From assembly GCA_003499525.1 (NCBI GenBank), contig DNTB01000012.1, forward strand, positions 24,164 through 88,163: DNA of 64,000 nucleotides, in the 5' to 3' direction. The DNA is from Flavobacteriales bacterium. Lineage in GTDB: Bacteria > Bacteroidota > Bacteroidia > Flavobacteriales_G > Salibacteraceae. The position numbers and the translations under genes were made by a program. The notes beneath the pieces are model-generated. The model ran no database searches and was not told the origin of the DNA. It saw nothing but the letters and a program-made list of their open reading frames with translations. Numbering within the stretch: position 1 is the stretch's first letter; each line of letters begins with the position of its first letter. Below are positions 18,622 through 25,939 of this stretch, one piece after another.

Positions 18622-18998
18622 GCAGCCTGAACTATAGGACTGCAGTTTTAGGAGCCTCACCCAATCCGGATAGATATGCTTACCTGGCTGTCGAAAGGTT
18701 AAAAAGCCATAATATTCCAGTTATACCTCTTGGGTTTAGAAAAGGTGAAATAGTCGGAGAAGAGATCATCCTGGATTGGCCTCAGCAAATTGACAACCTG
18801 CATACATTGACGCTTTACATTGGGCCAAAAAGGCAACCCGAATTTTATAACTACATTGCACAGCTCAAACCCAGTCGTGTGATTTTTAATCCCGGTACAG
18901 AAAACCGTGAACTGTATAGACTGCTTCAGGACAACCACATTCAATTTGAAGAAGCATGTACTCTGGTATTACTCAGTACCAATCAATATATGATTTAA
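18618..18998 (+). CDS. CoA-binding protein (YccU-like Rossmann fold)
   Basis: A 126-residue single-domain protein of the CoA_binding type 2 family. It opens with TAVLGASPNPDRYAYLAV, the nucleotide-binding loop, and continues with VIPLGFR, LTLYIGPKRQPEFYNYI and VIFNPGTENREL, all hallmarks of the YccU/YneT group. It is cytoplasmic, with no known partner or reaction. It overlaps the DUF547 stop by 4 bases, and the next gene begins on the base after its stop. Confidence 0.85.
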   Translation: MSSLNYRTAVLGASPNPDRYAYLAVERLKSHNIPVIPLGFRKGEIVGEEIILDWPQQIDNLHTLTLYIGPKRQPEFYNYIAQLKPSRVIFNPGTENRELYRLLQDNHIQFEEACTLVLLSTNQYMI

Positions 18999-19544
18999 AT
19001 GAAAAAGTTTCTGGTTTTACTGCTCCTGATACCCTTTGTCAGCATGGCTCAATATAGTGTTGAGGTTTTCAATAACAGAGTGATGATCAATGGGATATTG
19101 AACGTCGATACCTTTCTTGTTGAAAGTCAATCAAATATCGTTCAGCTTGATGTTCAGGAACAGAAAATTGATGTGGAATTTCATAGCAAAGATGCACGAT
19201 TGGTAAGTGAAGCTGCAGTTAGATATCACGACGAAAGTGAGGATGTAGATGTGGAAGTTTTCTTCTCCGGATCATACAGCTGGCTTATCGACTATCTCAT
19301 TTCGGATGCACCTGAATTGAACAGAACGGATGAAATATCCATACGAATAGAGGAGAATGAACAATCGGTACCGGTTAGAATGACATTTAATCGATTGCCT
19401 TCCAATACCAATAAGCACCTGAGTATTATGCAGATTTCAGGTAATATTGACCCTGAGTATTTCGGATTGAATCACGACGACTACTACTTCATAGAAGATC
19501 TAAACTTCATCATTAAATTGACGATTCGTTTCGCTCAGCACTAG
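18999..19544 (+). CDS. Unknown exported protein, 181 residues
   Basis: I do not recognise the family. The N terminus is a clear signal peptide (MKKFLVLLLLIPFVSMAQ). The rest is beta-strand-rich, with segments such as YSVEVFNNRVMINGILNVD, and acidic overall. Length and pattern resemble small periplasmic beta-barrels such as YceI, but the YceI sequence signature is not evident. It directly follows the CoA-binding gene with no gap and precedes another unknown gene by 26 bases, so all four are likely co-transcribed. Confidence 0.7.
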   Translation: MKKFLVLLLLIPFVSMAQYSVEVFNNRVMINGILNVDTFLVESQSNIVQLDVQEQKIDVEFHSKDARLVSEAAVRYHDESEDVDVEVFFSGSYSWLIDYLISDAPELNRTDEISIRIEENEQSVPVRMTFNRLPSNTNKHLSIMQISGNIDPEYFGLNHDDYYFIEDLNFIIKLTIRFAQH

Positions 19545-19570
19545 AATGCCTCAATTCAGGATATAACAGA

Positions 19571-20158
19571 ATGAATACTCAAGTTCATAGAGGAATACAA
19601 GTATTGCCGCGGCAGCCTCACATTTTTATTTCGTACTTCAGGGTAGGTCGTCTTCTTTATTATTCATTGGTCTTGTTCATCCTTGAATCCTGGGTTTATG
19701 GAATTCAATTGGAGAAAGCATGGAGGGGAGGCTCTACAGTCTGGATATTATTCTGGTTTTCTTTTTTCTTGTTTTCATTCCTACACATCTATTTGGTTAT
19801 CATGGATGGATGGTCCAGATTTCAAAATTACAAGCGGGCGAAGGATCAATTTTACGAACATGGCTTTGAACCGCGAATAGCCAAAATGTATTTACGTTCG
19901 AAGTGTCAGAGAAATGCCGCATTGGAAGCAGCAGCAGAATTAGGTATCCGGGATGACCTTGAGGAATATTTCGACCAACAAGGGGTCAAGTGGTATCATT
20001 ATGTACCCTATTTCATTTGGCAAGACCCTCTGATATTCTTGAAACGTGATTTTTGGGATCGAACTTTTCTTGAAAAAAACTATGCCCCAAAATATGAATA
20101 CAAACAGCTTTGCTTCGAGCAATATTCTGAAGTTGAACTGATCACTTCAAGAGGATGA
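19571..20158 (+). CDS. Unknown membrane protein, 195 residues
   Basis: I do not recognise this protein. It has two hydrophobic segments (about residues 28-46 and 55-79) rich in aromatic residues. A cytoplasm-facing or periplasmic tail of about 110 residues follows, with many Tyr, Trp and charged residues (QQGVKWYHYVPYFIWQDP). There is no signal peptide cleavage site and no metal or nucleotide motif. It is the last gene of the small operon begun by DUF547. Confidence 0.65.
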   Translation: MNTQVHRGIQVLPRQPHIFISYFRVGRLLYYSLVLFILESWVYGIQLEKAWRGGSTVWILFWFSFFLFSFLHIYLVIMDGWSRFQNYKRAKDQFYEHGFEPRIAKMYLRSKCQRNAALEAAAELGIRDDLEEYFDQQGVKWYHYVPYFIWQDPLIFLKRDFWDRTFLEKNYAPKYEYKQLCFEQYSEVELITSRG

Positions 20159-20222
20159 TCTTCCGGAAAAGCCCGATTGATTCTATCAAATTGCATAGTT
20201 TTCCACAATAAACAAAAATGCC

Positions 20223-21290
20223 ATGAATACAGGCGATGCGGTTCAAAGGTCCATTGAAATTTTTTTAAGACTTACCCTGCTCTCTCTCTTAATCGGATGG
20301 TGCATCATGCTGCTTTACCCCTTTACAGGTGTGATGCTTTGGGCCATCGTTCTGGCCGTGGCAACAGCTCCCTTGTACCTCGCATTATCCCAAAGACTGG
20401 GAGGGCGAAATAAGCTTGCGGCTACAATTCTTGTATTTGCAGGGTTGTTGGTGATCGCTCTTCCAACATGGTTGTTTCTGGATTCATTGGTTGCTGGTAT
20501 TCAGGACCTTACAGGTCAGTTCGAAGCCGGAGAACTTACTATTCCTCCACCCGAAATCACAGTTAAAGAGTGGCCGCTGATCGGAGAAGATATTTACGTT
20601 ATCTGGTACAATGCCAGTACTAACCTTGAGCAAACACTGCGCGAATATCGAGATCCAATTGCCGAGTATGGAAGTGCCTTTGCCGGTCAATTATTAGGAA
20701 TAGGAGGGAGTTTGTTGCAGCTTGTTCTGGCAACAATAATTGCTGGCATATTACTCGTTGCGAGGGGTACAGAAGACCGGGCAAAAGTATTCTTTCACAA
20801 GATTGTGGGTAATAAAGGGGATGAGTTCACTCAAATCATTCAAAAAACTGTCAATAACGTTGTTCGAGGCGTTTTGGGTGTCGCCATAATTCAGGCCACA
20901 GCAATAGGTCTTGGTTTTTTATTGGCCGGAGTGCCCTATGCCGGACTTTGGACTTTATTGGTACTGATTCTTGCTATACTCCAATTGCCGCCGTCCATCG
21001 TAGTAGTGCCCGTGGTCATTTATCTTTTTTCCGTTATGGGAACTATTCCCGCTATTCTTTGGACCATATATCTTGTAGCCGCCGGTGCATCCGATAGTTT
21101 TTTAAAAGCCATTTTTCTTGGCAAGGGAGCTCCGGTTCCTATGCTCATCATCTTTCTGGGTGTAATAGGTGGATTCATGCTTAGCGGATTCATCGGGTTG
21201 TTTACCGGCGCTATTGTACTCTCACTGGGCTATAAGCTTTTTCAAGCCTGGATGGTGCATGAGCCCGGGGTAATGGAATCAGGGGGTTAA
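20223..21290 (+). CDS. AI-2E family transporter (UPF0118-type permease)
   Basis: A 355-residue inner-membrane protein with about eight helices. Two pairs lie at the N terminus, a soluble stretch runs about residues 95-150, and the C-terminal half carries the conserved VRGVLGVAIIQATAIGLGFLLAGVPYAGLWTL segment seen in this family. Members have been linked to export of autoinducer-2 (TqsA) or to sodium/proton antiport. The sequence does not separate these. It is followed by a 301-base non-coding stretch before proteorhodopsin, so it is probably transcribed apart from it. Confidence 0.85.
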   Translation: MNTGDAVQRSIEIFLRLTLLSLLIGWCIMLLYPFTGVMLWAIVLAVATAPLYLALSQRLGGRNKLAATILVFAGLLVIALPTWLFLDSLVAGIQDLTGQFEAGELTIPPPEITVKEWPLIGEDIYVIWYNASTNLEQTLREYRDPIAEYGSAFAGQLLGIGGSLLQLVLATIIAGILLVARGTEDRAKVFFHKIVGNKGDEFTQIIQKTVNNVVRGVLGVAIIQATAIGLGFLLAGVPYAGLWTLLVLILAILQLPPSIVVVPVVIYLFSVMGTIPAILWTIYLVAAGASDSFLKAIFLGKGAPVPMLIIFLGVIGGFMLSGFIGLFTGAIVLSLGYKLFQAWMVHEPGVMESGG

Positions 21291-21591
21291 TATGCTATTT
21301 GATCACTTATCAAATCAAGCTTAGATCATAAGACCGCGAAGAGGTAGTACAGCGATTCCGTTGTGTCCACATGAAATTTTGTTTAATCAAACCTTGAGAA
21401 GGTCAATCAAAAATAAAGGGACAAAAAATGACCCTATAGCCCATGTTAATGCCATCATATAGTGACTTTAAATTCTTCACTATTTGAAGAAAGCTATTCA
21501 CATTTCGCTAAAATGTTTAACAAATACATCTAATAGTTAAACATTATTAAAGGTTTAATGTTATCTCCAAATAACTTTAAACTTAATTATC
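21291..21591 (+). promoter_or_regulatory. Gene-free region upstream of proteorhodopsin
   Basis: This AT-rich stretch has no coding frame I can support. It holds a weak hairpin just after the transporter (arms 21297-21303 and 21309-21315, no T-run). It also holds a perfect 10-base inverted repeat at 21511-21544 and a degenerate -7-like TAACTTTA at 21571-21578. It must contain the proteorhodopsin promoter because nothing upstream is close enough to drive it. Confidence 0.5.
21511..21544. promoter_or_regulatory. Perfect inverted repeat (candidate operator) before proteorhodopsin
   Basis: AATGTTTAAC at 21511-21520 and its exact complement GTTAAACATT at 21535-21544 are separated by 14 bases and end 47 bases before the proteorhodopsin start. 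The spacing, about two helical turns between half-site centres, suits a dimeric DNA-binding protein. Which regulator binds cannot be told from here. Confidence 0.45.
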
Positions 21592-22338
21592 ATGACTTTA
21601 TTAGATGTTCTAACAATTCCAAAAGATGATCCCATCGCTTTCACCTTTTTCACAGGGTATATGGCCATGATGGCGGCATCAGTTTTTTTCTTCTTTGAAA
21701 GAGGAAATGTAGAGGGTAAGTGGAAATTATCACTACTTGTTTCCGGTCTTATCACTTTCATTGCAGCAGTGCATTACTACTACATGAGAGACTACTACCT
21801 CGCTACTGGCGAAAACCCAACGGCATTGAGGTACATTGACTGGACCCTAACTGTACCGTTAATGTGTGTTGAGTTTTATCTACTAACAAAGGCGGCAGGT
21901 GCCAAAATTAGCCTCCTGTGGAAGCTCATAGCCGCATCTGTTTGGATGCTCGTAGCTGGATATATTGGAGAGGCATTCAACCCTGCAGGAGGAAGTGCTT
22001 CACATTCGGTATTGTGGGGTGTCCTTTCAACCATTGGCTATGTGTACATCCTGTATACAGCTTGGTTTGGCGAGGTGGCTAAATTGGCTGAAGCCAGCAA
22101 CAATGCTGTAGTAAAGCGCGGTGTGCGCACCTTAGCTTGGTTTGTGTTAGTAGGTTGGGCTATTTATCCGATAGGATACATGTGTATGCCCGGCGGATGG
22201 CTGAATACCGCTTTTGGTTGGGGCTCAGAAAATGTAGATCTATTCTACAACATAGCAGATGCCATTAACAAAATCGGTTTCGGATTGGTGGTTTACAATA
22301 TTGCTATTAGTTCAGGAGCAAAAGCTCAGGCTGCCTGA
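21592..22338 (+). CDS. Proteorhodopsin, light-driven proton pump (green type)
   Basis: A 248-residue seven-helix rhodopsin. The Schiff-base lysine is Lys227 (ADAINKIGFG). The proton acceptor Asp83, Thr87 and proton donor Glu94 form the DTE set of outward proton pumps, within RYIDWTLTVPLMCVEFYLL. His61 is the usual partner of the acceptor. The spectral-tuning position (105 in the reference proteorhodopsin) is Met91, as in green-absorbing flavobacterial forms. Aligning helix 5 on the YILY motif puts Gly143 opposite Trp138 of bacteriorhodopsin; a glycine there opens a window to a carotenoid antenna in xanthorhodopsin. The downstream blh gene supplies retinal. Light should build proton-motive force in the inner membrane. 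Confidence 0.98.
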   Translation: MTLLDVLTIPKDDPIAFTFFTGYMAMMAASVFFFFERGNVEGKWKLSLLVSGLITFIAAVHYYYMRDYYLATGENPTALRYIDWTLTVPLMCVEFYLLTKAAGAKISLLWKLIAASVWMLVAGYIGEAFNPAGGSASHSVLWGVLSTIGYVYILYTAWFGEVAKLAEASNNAVVKRGVRTLAWFVLVGWAIYPIGYMCMPGGWLNTAFGWGSENVDLFYNIADAINKIGFGLVVYNIAISSGAKAQAA

Positions 22339-22355
22339 TATTAATCACACTAATG

Positions 22356-22386
22356 AATCTCCGCGTCTCGCTGGGGCGCGGAGATT
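22356..22386 (+). terminator. Hairpin between proteorhodopsin and blh (terminator or attenuator)
   Basis: A perfect 10-base stem (22356-22365 with 22377-22386, GC-rich core) closes an 11-base loop, and the right arm runs into TTTT. It has the form of an intrinsic terminator and ends 7 bases before the blh start codon. It may trim expression of blh below that of the rhodopsin, or block ribosome entry. Confidence 0.65.
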
Positions 22387-22393
22387 TTCTATC

Positions 22394-23326
22394 ATGACAA
22401 AAGCAACCTTTGTCTTCATTTCCTGTGTATTGCTTAGTCTCCCTCTGGTGCTCAGTGCTGGGCAAATTTCTATTGAAACTCAATTGCTGATTTGCACACC
22501 CTTTATTTTGATTTTGGGTATACCTCACGGAGCGATTGATAATACTCTATATCTCCGAAACAATACCATCAGCAATACGGCCTTTATAAGTTCGTACTTA
22601 GTCTTGATTGCAGCTAACATAGCTATTTGGATATTTTTACCCGCCTTAGCTTATCTTATTTTCTTACTCCTATCGGCATATCACTTTGGTCAATCACAGT
22701 TTTCGCATCATTTTTCAAAAACCAGCATAGCTGAACAAGCACTCTTTCTCTTCTGGGGTGGTAGCTTGCTCACAGGTTTTGTATATTTCAATCACGCCGA
22801 AATCAGTTCCATTATCAATAACAATATTGAGTTTTCCGTATTCCGGAATATCCATGGACTCGATTTGACACTCTATCTATTAGTAGCATTATCAACACTG
22901 ACACTTTTTCTATTGGGGGTTCTCTTCGTCAGAAAATTAATAAAACTGGAGGCCATCTTGATGGAAATATTGGTGCTATTGCTTGTAATGGCGAGTTTCT
23001 ATTTGATGCCATTGCTCATTGGTTTTTCTTTGTACTTTATCATCCTTCATTCGTTCAAAGTCCTTCGTGAAGAGTACAACTTCCTGAAAAAGGAAGAGAT
23101 AACCAGCTCACTTTTTGATTTTACAAAACTCATCGCTCCATTTACCATCCTTTCCATTTTCGGAATTCTATTTCTATATGGCCTGATATATTTCGATTTT
23201 CTTGGATTATCATACGGCTACGGCTTACTCGTTATTATTTCCTCCATTACACTTCCCCATGTCTTTGTCATGAATCGCTTTTACAATCTCCTTTCCAGAA
23301 AAAACTTGGTGGAAACAATGAGCTGA
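22394..23326 (+). CDS. blh: Beta-carotene 15,15'-dioxygenase, Brp/Blh family
   Basis: A 310-residue integral membrane enzyme that splits beta-carotene into two retinals for the adjacent rhodopsin. Family histidines are present: GIPHGAIDNTLY near residue 45, AYHFGQSQFSHH, YFIILHSFKVLREE and LPHVFVMNRFY, which together hold the iron. About eight membrane helices are visible. The frame is open upstream to 22259, inside the rhodopsin gene, but the ATG at 22394 gives the normal N terminus. It is 55 bases downstream of the rhodopsin stop with a strong hairpin between. No crt genes for beta-carotene synthesis are in the window. Confidence 0.95.
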   Translation: MTKATFVFISCVLLSLPLVLSAGQISIETQLLICTPFILILGIPHGAIDNTLYLRNNTISNTAFISSYLVLIAANIAIWIFLPALAYLIFLLLSAYHFGQSQFSHHFSKTSIAEQALFLFWGGSLLTGFVYFNHAEISSIINNNIEFSVFRNIHGLDLTLYLLVALSTLTLFLLGVLFVRKLIKLEAILMEILVLLLVMASFYLMPLLIGFSLYFIILHSFKVLREEYNFLKKEEITSSLFDFTKLIAPFTILSIFGILFLYGLIYFDFLGLSYGYGLLVIISSITLPHVFVMNRFYNLLSRKNLVETMS

Positions 23327-23559
23327 GTGGTTTACAAATTCTCCTGAGCGAAAATCTTTCCCTACCTTCAGTTGTTTAGCTTCCATTCCTCTCTCATCCT
23401 GTTATTTGAGGCATAACATATTGACAATGCTGGCCAGGATAGGTAAATCCGCTTGATGTTGAAGAGTCCTACGAATGTGAAAATGAGTGAAAAGCCAGCT
23501 TAACCATTTGAACTTAATCTATTTTTCGAGCTCTGAGATAAGTTAATCCTCCGTTTATC
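23327..23559. other. Intergenic, no feature recognised
   Basis: This stretch of 233 bases between blh and the L,D-transpeptidase has no coding frame, tRNA or strong hairpin that I can support. It presumably holds the promoter of the downstream gene. Confidence 0.4.
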
Positions 23560-24297
23560 ATGAATATTTTATTCCCAATTATAGCGCTGATAATGTTTCC
23601 AAATCAAAAAGATTTTAAGAAAGATCAACTTCGGTATCCAAGGGTACGCGTAGCATACGAAGATAAAGAGGAGAGTATGCTAAAACTCCTTGAAAATCAG
23701 GGGATTGAAAGGAGTACTTTATCTGTTTATTTGAGGGCCTTCAAATCAGAAAAGGAAATTGAACTCTGGGGAAGAGATGAAGCATCCCGATCTTTCAAGC
23801 TCATCAGGACTTATGAAGTTTGTGCTATTTCGGGCAAGATAGGGCCCAAAAGAAAACAGGGAGACCTTCAAATTCCGGAGGGATTCTACCACATCGACAG
23901 GTTCAATCCTTACAGTAACTACTACCTCTCCTTAGGGATAAATTACCCCAATAATTCAGATCGAATTTTAGGAACATATAGCAATCTTGGGGGTGATATT
24001 TTTATACATGGCAATTGTGTTACCATTGGTTGTTTGCCCATAACGGATGAGCAGATCAAAGAGCTTTACATTTTCTGTGTAGAAGCTCGGAGCAACGACC
24101 AGGAAAAAATTCCGGTCACGATTTTCCCCTCAAGGTTGGAGGATGCCGAATTTGAAAAACTCAAAAACACTTATGCCAATGACAAGGACAAATTGGGCTT
24201 ATGGGAAGACTTGAAAAAAGGGTATGATCTTTTTAATGAGAAAAAGACACTACCATCGGTCCGTTTTTTGAAAGATGGACGACATTTAGTTCAATAA
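23560..24297 (+). CDS. L,D-transpeptidase (YafK-like, YkuD domain)
   Basis: A 245-residue exported protein with a short hydrophobic N terminus. The YkuD catalytic signature is IHGNCVTIGCLP, with His150 and nucleophile Cys158. Upstream LQIPEGFYHI and LSLGINYPN match the YafK/DpaA subfamily. These enzymes make or break bonds on meso-diaminopimelate in peptidoglycan, either 3-3 crosslinking or release of attached lipoprotein. The sequence alone does not decide which. The DUF1287 gene follows after 12 bases, so they probably act together in the envelope. Confidence 0.87.
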   Translation: MNILFPIIALIMFPNQKDFKKDQLRYPRVRVAYEDKEESMLKLLENQGIERSTLSVYLRAFKSEKEIELWGRDEASRSFKLIRTYEVCAISGKIGPKRKQGDLQIPEGFYHIDRFNPYSNYYLSLGINYPNNSDRILGTYSNLGGDIFIHGNCVTIGCLPITDEQIKELYIFCVEARSNDQEKIPVTIFPSRLEDAEFEKLKNTYANDKDKLGLWEDLKKGYDLFNEKKTLPSVRFLKDGRHLVQ

Positions 24298-24309
24298 AAC
24301 CTATTCAAT

Positions 24310-24900
24310 ATGAGACTTTTTTTAAGGTTGTTGCCCGCAGTTCTGATGAGTCTGATTTCTCAGTCTCTTTTCGCACAGGATTCCTTTTTTATTGCATTTG
24401 CCGATTCGGCTTATCAACTCACCAAACTACGAGTACAATATGACCCGTCGTATTTCAGCATTAATTATCCCAACGGAGATATCCCCGCTGATAAAGGGGT
24501 ATGTACGGACGTGGTAATACGAGCCTACAGAAAAATGGGTATTGATCTGCAAAAAGAGGTACATGAAGATATGAAGGCCAATTTCGAGAAATATCCAAAG
24601 AACTGGGGACTTTCCAGAACAGACAAAAATATAGATCACCGAAGAGTTCCGAACTTGATGAAGTTTTTTGAGCGTAAGGGAACGATGAAGGATATTTCGG
24701 AAAACCCCGATGATTATCTGCCGGGAGACATAGTTTGCTGGAATTTGGGTGGCGGTATTACTCATATCGGAATCGTCTCCAATCAAACTAATTGGCGAGG
24801 CTCACGGCATAAAATCATACATAATATTGGTGGAGGTCAGGTTATCGAGGATATGCTGTTTGATTATGAAATCATCGGGCACTATTCATACCCGAAGTAA
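24310..24900 (+). CDS. DUF1287 family exported protein
   Basis: A 196-residue protein with a signal peptide ending SLFAQ. Conserved DUF1287 features are GVCTDVVIRAYRKMGIDLQ, with a likely nucleophile-type Cys in an NlpC/P60-like fold, then DHRRVPNLMKFF and PGDIVCWNLGGGITHIGIVS with its His. The fold suggests a cysteine peptidase or amidase acting on the cell wall, but no activity is established. It is the last chromosomal backbone gene before the repeat/toxin-antitoxin island. Confidence 0.85.
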   Translation: MRLFLRLLPAVLMSLISQSLFAQDSFFIAFADSAYQLTKLRVQYDPSYFSINYPNGDIPADKGVCTDVVIRAYRKMGIDLQKEVHEDMKANFEKYPKNWGLSRTDKNIDHRRVPNLMKFFERKGTMKDISENPDDYLPGDIVCWNLGGGITHIGIVSNQTNWRGSRHKIIHNIGGGQVIEDMLFDYEIIGHYSYPK

Positions 24901-24959
24901 TAAGATTGAAATAAAGAAATTAGTCTATTGTTTTCTGGATAAACGCTAAAAGAAAGCCC

Positions 24960-25079
24960 CGCACATTGCCATATGAATAATGACTAGGATGCAGGTTGAC
25001 ATTAGCTCCCGACAGCTGTGTGGGAAAGAATTTCTAAACGCGCCAAAGCGCTAAAGAATTCTATAATGCCAACCTGCAT
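24960..25079. repeat. Intergenic repeat copy A with 16-base inverted ends
   Basis: Starts with a CGCAC-type motif and CCATATGAATAA (24960-24980), then ACTAGGATGCAGGTTG, shared with copies B and C. Bases 24989-25004 and 25064-25079 form a 16-base inverted repeat with one mismatch around 59 bases that also hold a smaller imperfect palindrome. It lies directly upstream of the first toxin-antitoxin module. It looks like a MITE- or REP-like palindromic element; no target-site duplication is obvious. Confidence 0.65.
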
Positions 25080-25106
25080 GAGGAGGGTTTGACGATGTGG
25101 CAAATT

Positions 25107-25130
25107 AAACTTAATTCTTTGCTATTTTTG
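25107..25130 (+). promoter_or_regulatory. Duplicated promoter element of toxin-antitoxin module 1
   Basis: These 24 bases are identical to 26018-26041 before module 2 and end in TATTTTTG (25123-25130), a perfect TAnnTTTG box 5 bases before the antitoxin ATG. The identity extends into the first codons of the two antitoxins. Confidence 0.6.
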
Positions 25131-25135
25131 GAAAT

Positions 25136-25381
25136 ATGGATATACAGGCAACAAAAATCGAGCTTGCACAAAAAGTACTTAGTGAAACCCGAGAATCTGT
25201 TTTAACTAGAATCGCTCAGTTGCTCTCGATAAATGATGAAATTGTAGCTTATAGCGGCTCAGGAAAACCTCTAACACTAAAGGAATATAATGAATGTTTG
25301 GTAGAAGCCGAAGAGGATATTAAGGCAGGTCGTGTAATAAGTCATGAAGACCTAAAAAAGAGAGTTAAAAGTTGGGGGTAG
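25136..25381 (+). CDS. Antitoxin of a RelE/ParE-type module (module 1)
   Basis: An 81-residue helical, acidic protein (MDIQATKIELAQKVLSE...). The C terminus has the KAGRVISHEDLKKRVKSW segment typical of small antitoxins that wrap their toxin. I place it by its partner: the RelE/ParE-like gene starts inside its last codons, overlapping by 10 bases. The first 14 bases of coding sequence and the upstream 24 bases are shared with module 2, though the rest of the proteins differ. It should bind the toxin and repress the promoter. Confidence 0.75.
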   Translation: MDIQATKIELAQKVLSETRESVLTRIAQLLSINDEIVAYSGSGKPLTLKEYNECLVEAEEDIKAGRVISHEDLKKRVKSWG

Positions 25382-25671
25382 TTCAGAAGATAACCTGGAC
25401 TGAGAGATCTAGCTTGGATTTAGAAGAAATCTTCAATTTCTACCAACAAAAATCCATAACGGCAGTAACAAACATCGTAAACGAAATCATTGATCAAGTA
25501 GAGTCCATAGGTTTTACCCATCAATACCAGAAAGATGATTTAAATCCAGACTATCAAAAAGCAGTTATGCGACACTTCAAAGTGTTGTATCGAGTGAATG
25601 GCAGTGAAGTGTTCATAACAAGAGTCTTTGATACAAGGAAGGACTCGAGAAAACAAACCGTAGAAGACTGA
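25372..25671 (+). CDS. RelE/ParE-family toxin (module 1)
   Basis: A 99-residue protein of the ParE/RelE superfamily: ITWTERSSLDLEEIFNFY at the N terminus, YQKAVMRHFKVLYRV in the middle and EVFITRVFDTRKD at the C terminus. ParE members poison gyrase and RelE members cut mRNA on the ribosome; the sequence does not settle this. The only sensible start is TTG at 25372, inside the antitoxin stop region, implying translational coupling. Confidence 0.82.
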   Translation: MGVVQKITWTERSSLDLEEIFNFYQQKSITAVTNIVNEIIDQVESIGFTHQYQKDDLNPDYQKAVMRHFKVLYRVNGSEVFITRVFDTRKDSRKQTVED

Positions 25672-25683
25672 ATTGTTGTCGCT

Positions 25684-25907
25684 CGCACCTCACCATATAG
25701 TTAAAAACTAGGAATACAGGTTGGCATGTAGACATTTGTTCCAAATTCCGAGTTCCGGGTTAGCTCCGCACACAGGGGGTATGAACCTCAAAACTTTGAA
25801 CTCATTACTCTTAACTCCTAAGCAAACCCCATAAACGCCATACTCAGAATTCCGGCAATAATCAGCGCTACAGGAACCCCCGCACCTCGCCATATTCCAA
25901 CCTGCAT
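25684..25907. repeat. Intergenic repeat copy B carrying a second rsxA 3' end
   Basis: Bases 25703-25880 match 26671-26849 (copy C) with about 13 substitutions and one indel. Inverted arms at 25714-25727 and 25894-25907 (12 of 14 bases) bound it, and a CGCACCTC-CCATAT motif occurs both before the left arm (25684) and before the right arm (25881). Between them lies a silent copy of the end of rsxA. It separates the two toxin-antitoxin modules. Confidence 0.8.
25818..25880 (-). pseudogene. Displaced 3' end of rsxA (rnfA)
   Basis: These 63 bases encode the last 20 residues of RsxA plus its stop codon, with the same amino-acid sequence as the intact gene at 26787. Eight codons differ and every difference is synonymous. 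There is no upstream rsxA body or start. It is a gene remnant captured inside repeat copy B. Confidence 0.85.
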
Positions 25908-25939
25908 GGGTGCATCTTGTGTCTACAGGTCCACACATT

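Noticed and set aside
21291..21591. Small RNA or riboswitch before proteorhodopsin
   Set aside because: Apart from one dyad and a weak hairpin there is no conserved riboswitch fold or promoter-terminator pair that I can support.
24427..24786. 119-codon minus-strand open frame inside DUF1287, and many similar antisense frames
   Set aside because: These are shadows of well-supported genes, with no family resemblance and no upstream signals.
24989..25079. Integron attC site
   Set aside because: The size and the cassette-like setting fit, but attC has AAC in the left arm and GTT in the right. Here the arms read GGTTG left and CAACC right, the consensus 7-mers do not match, and no integron integrase is in the window.
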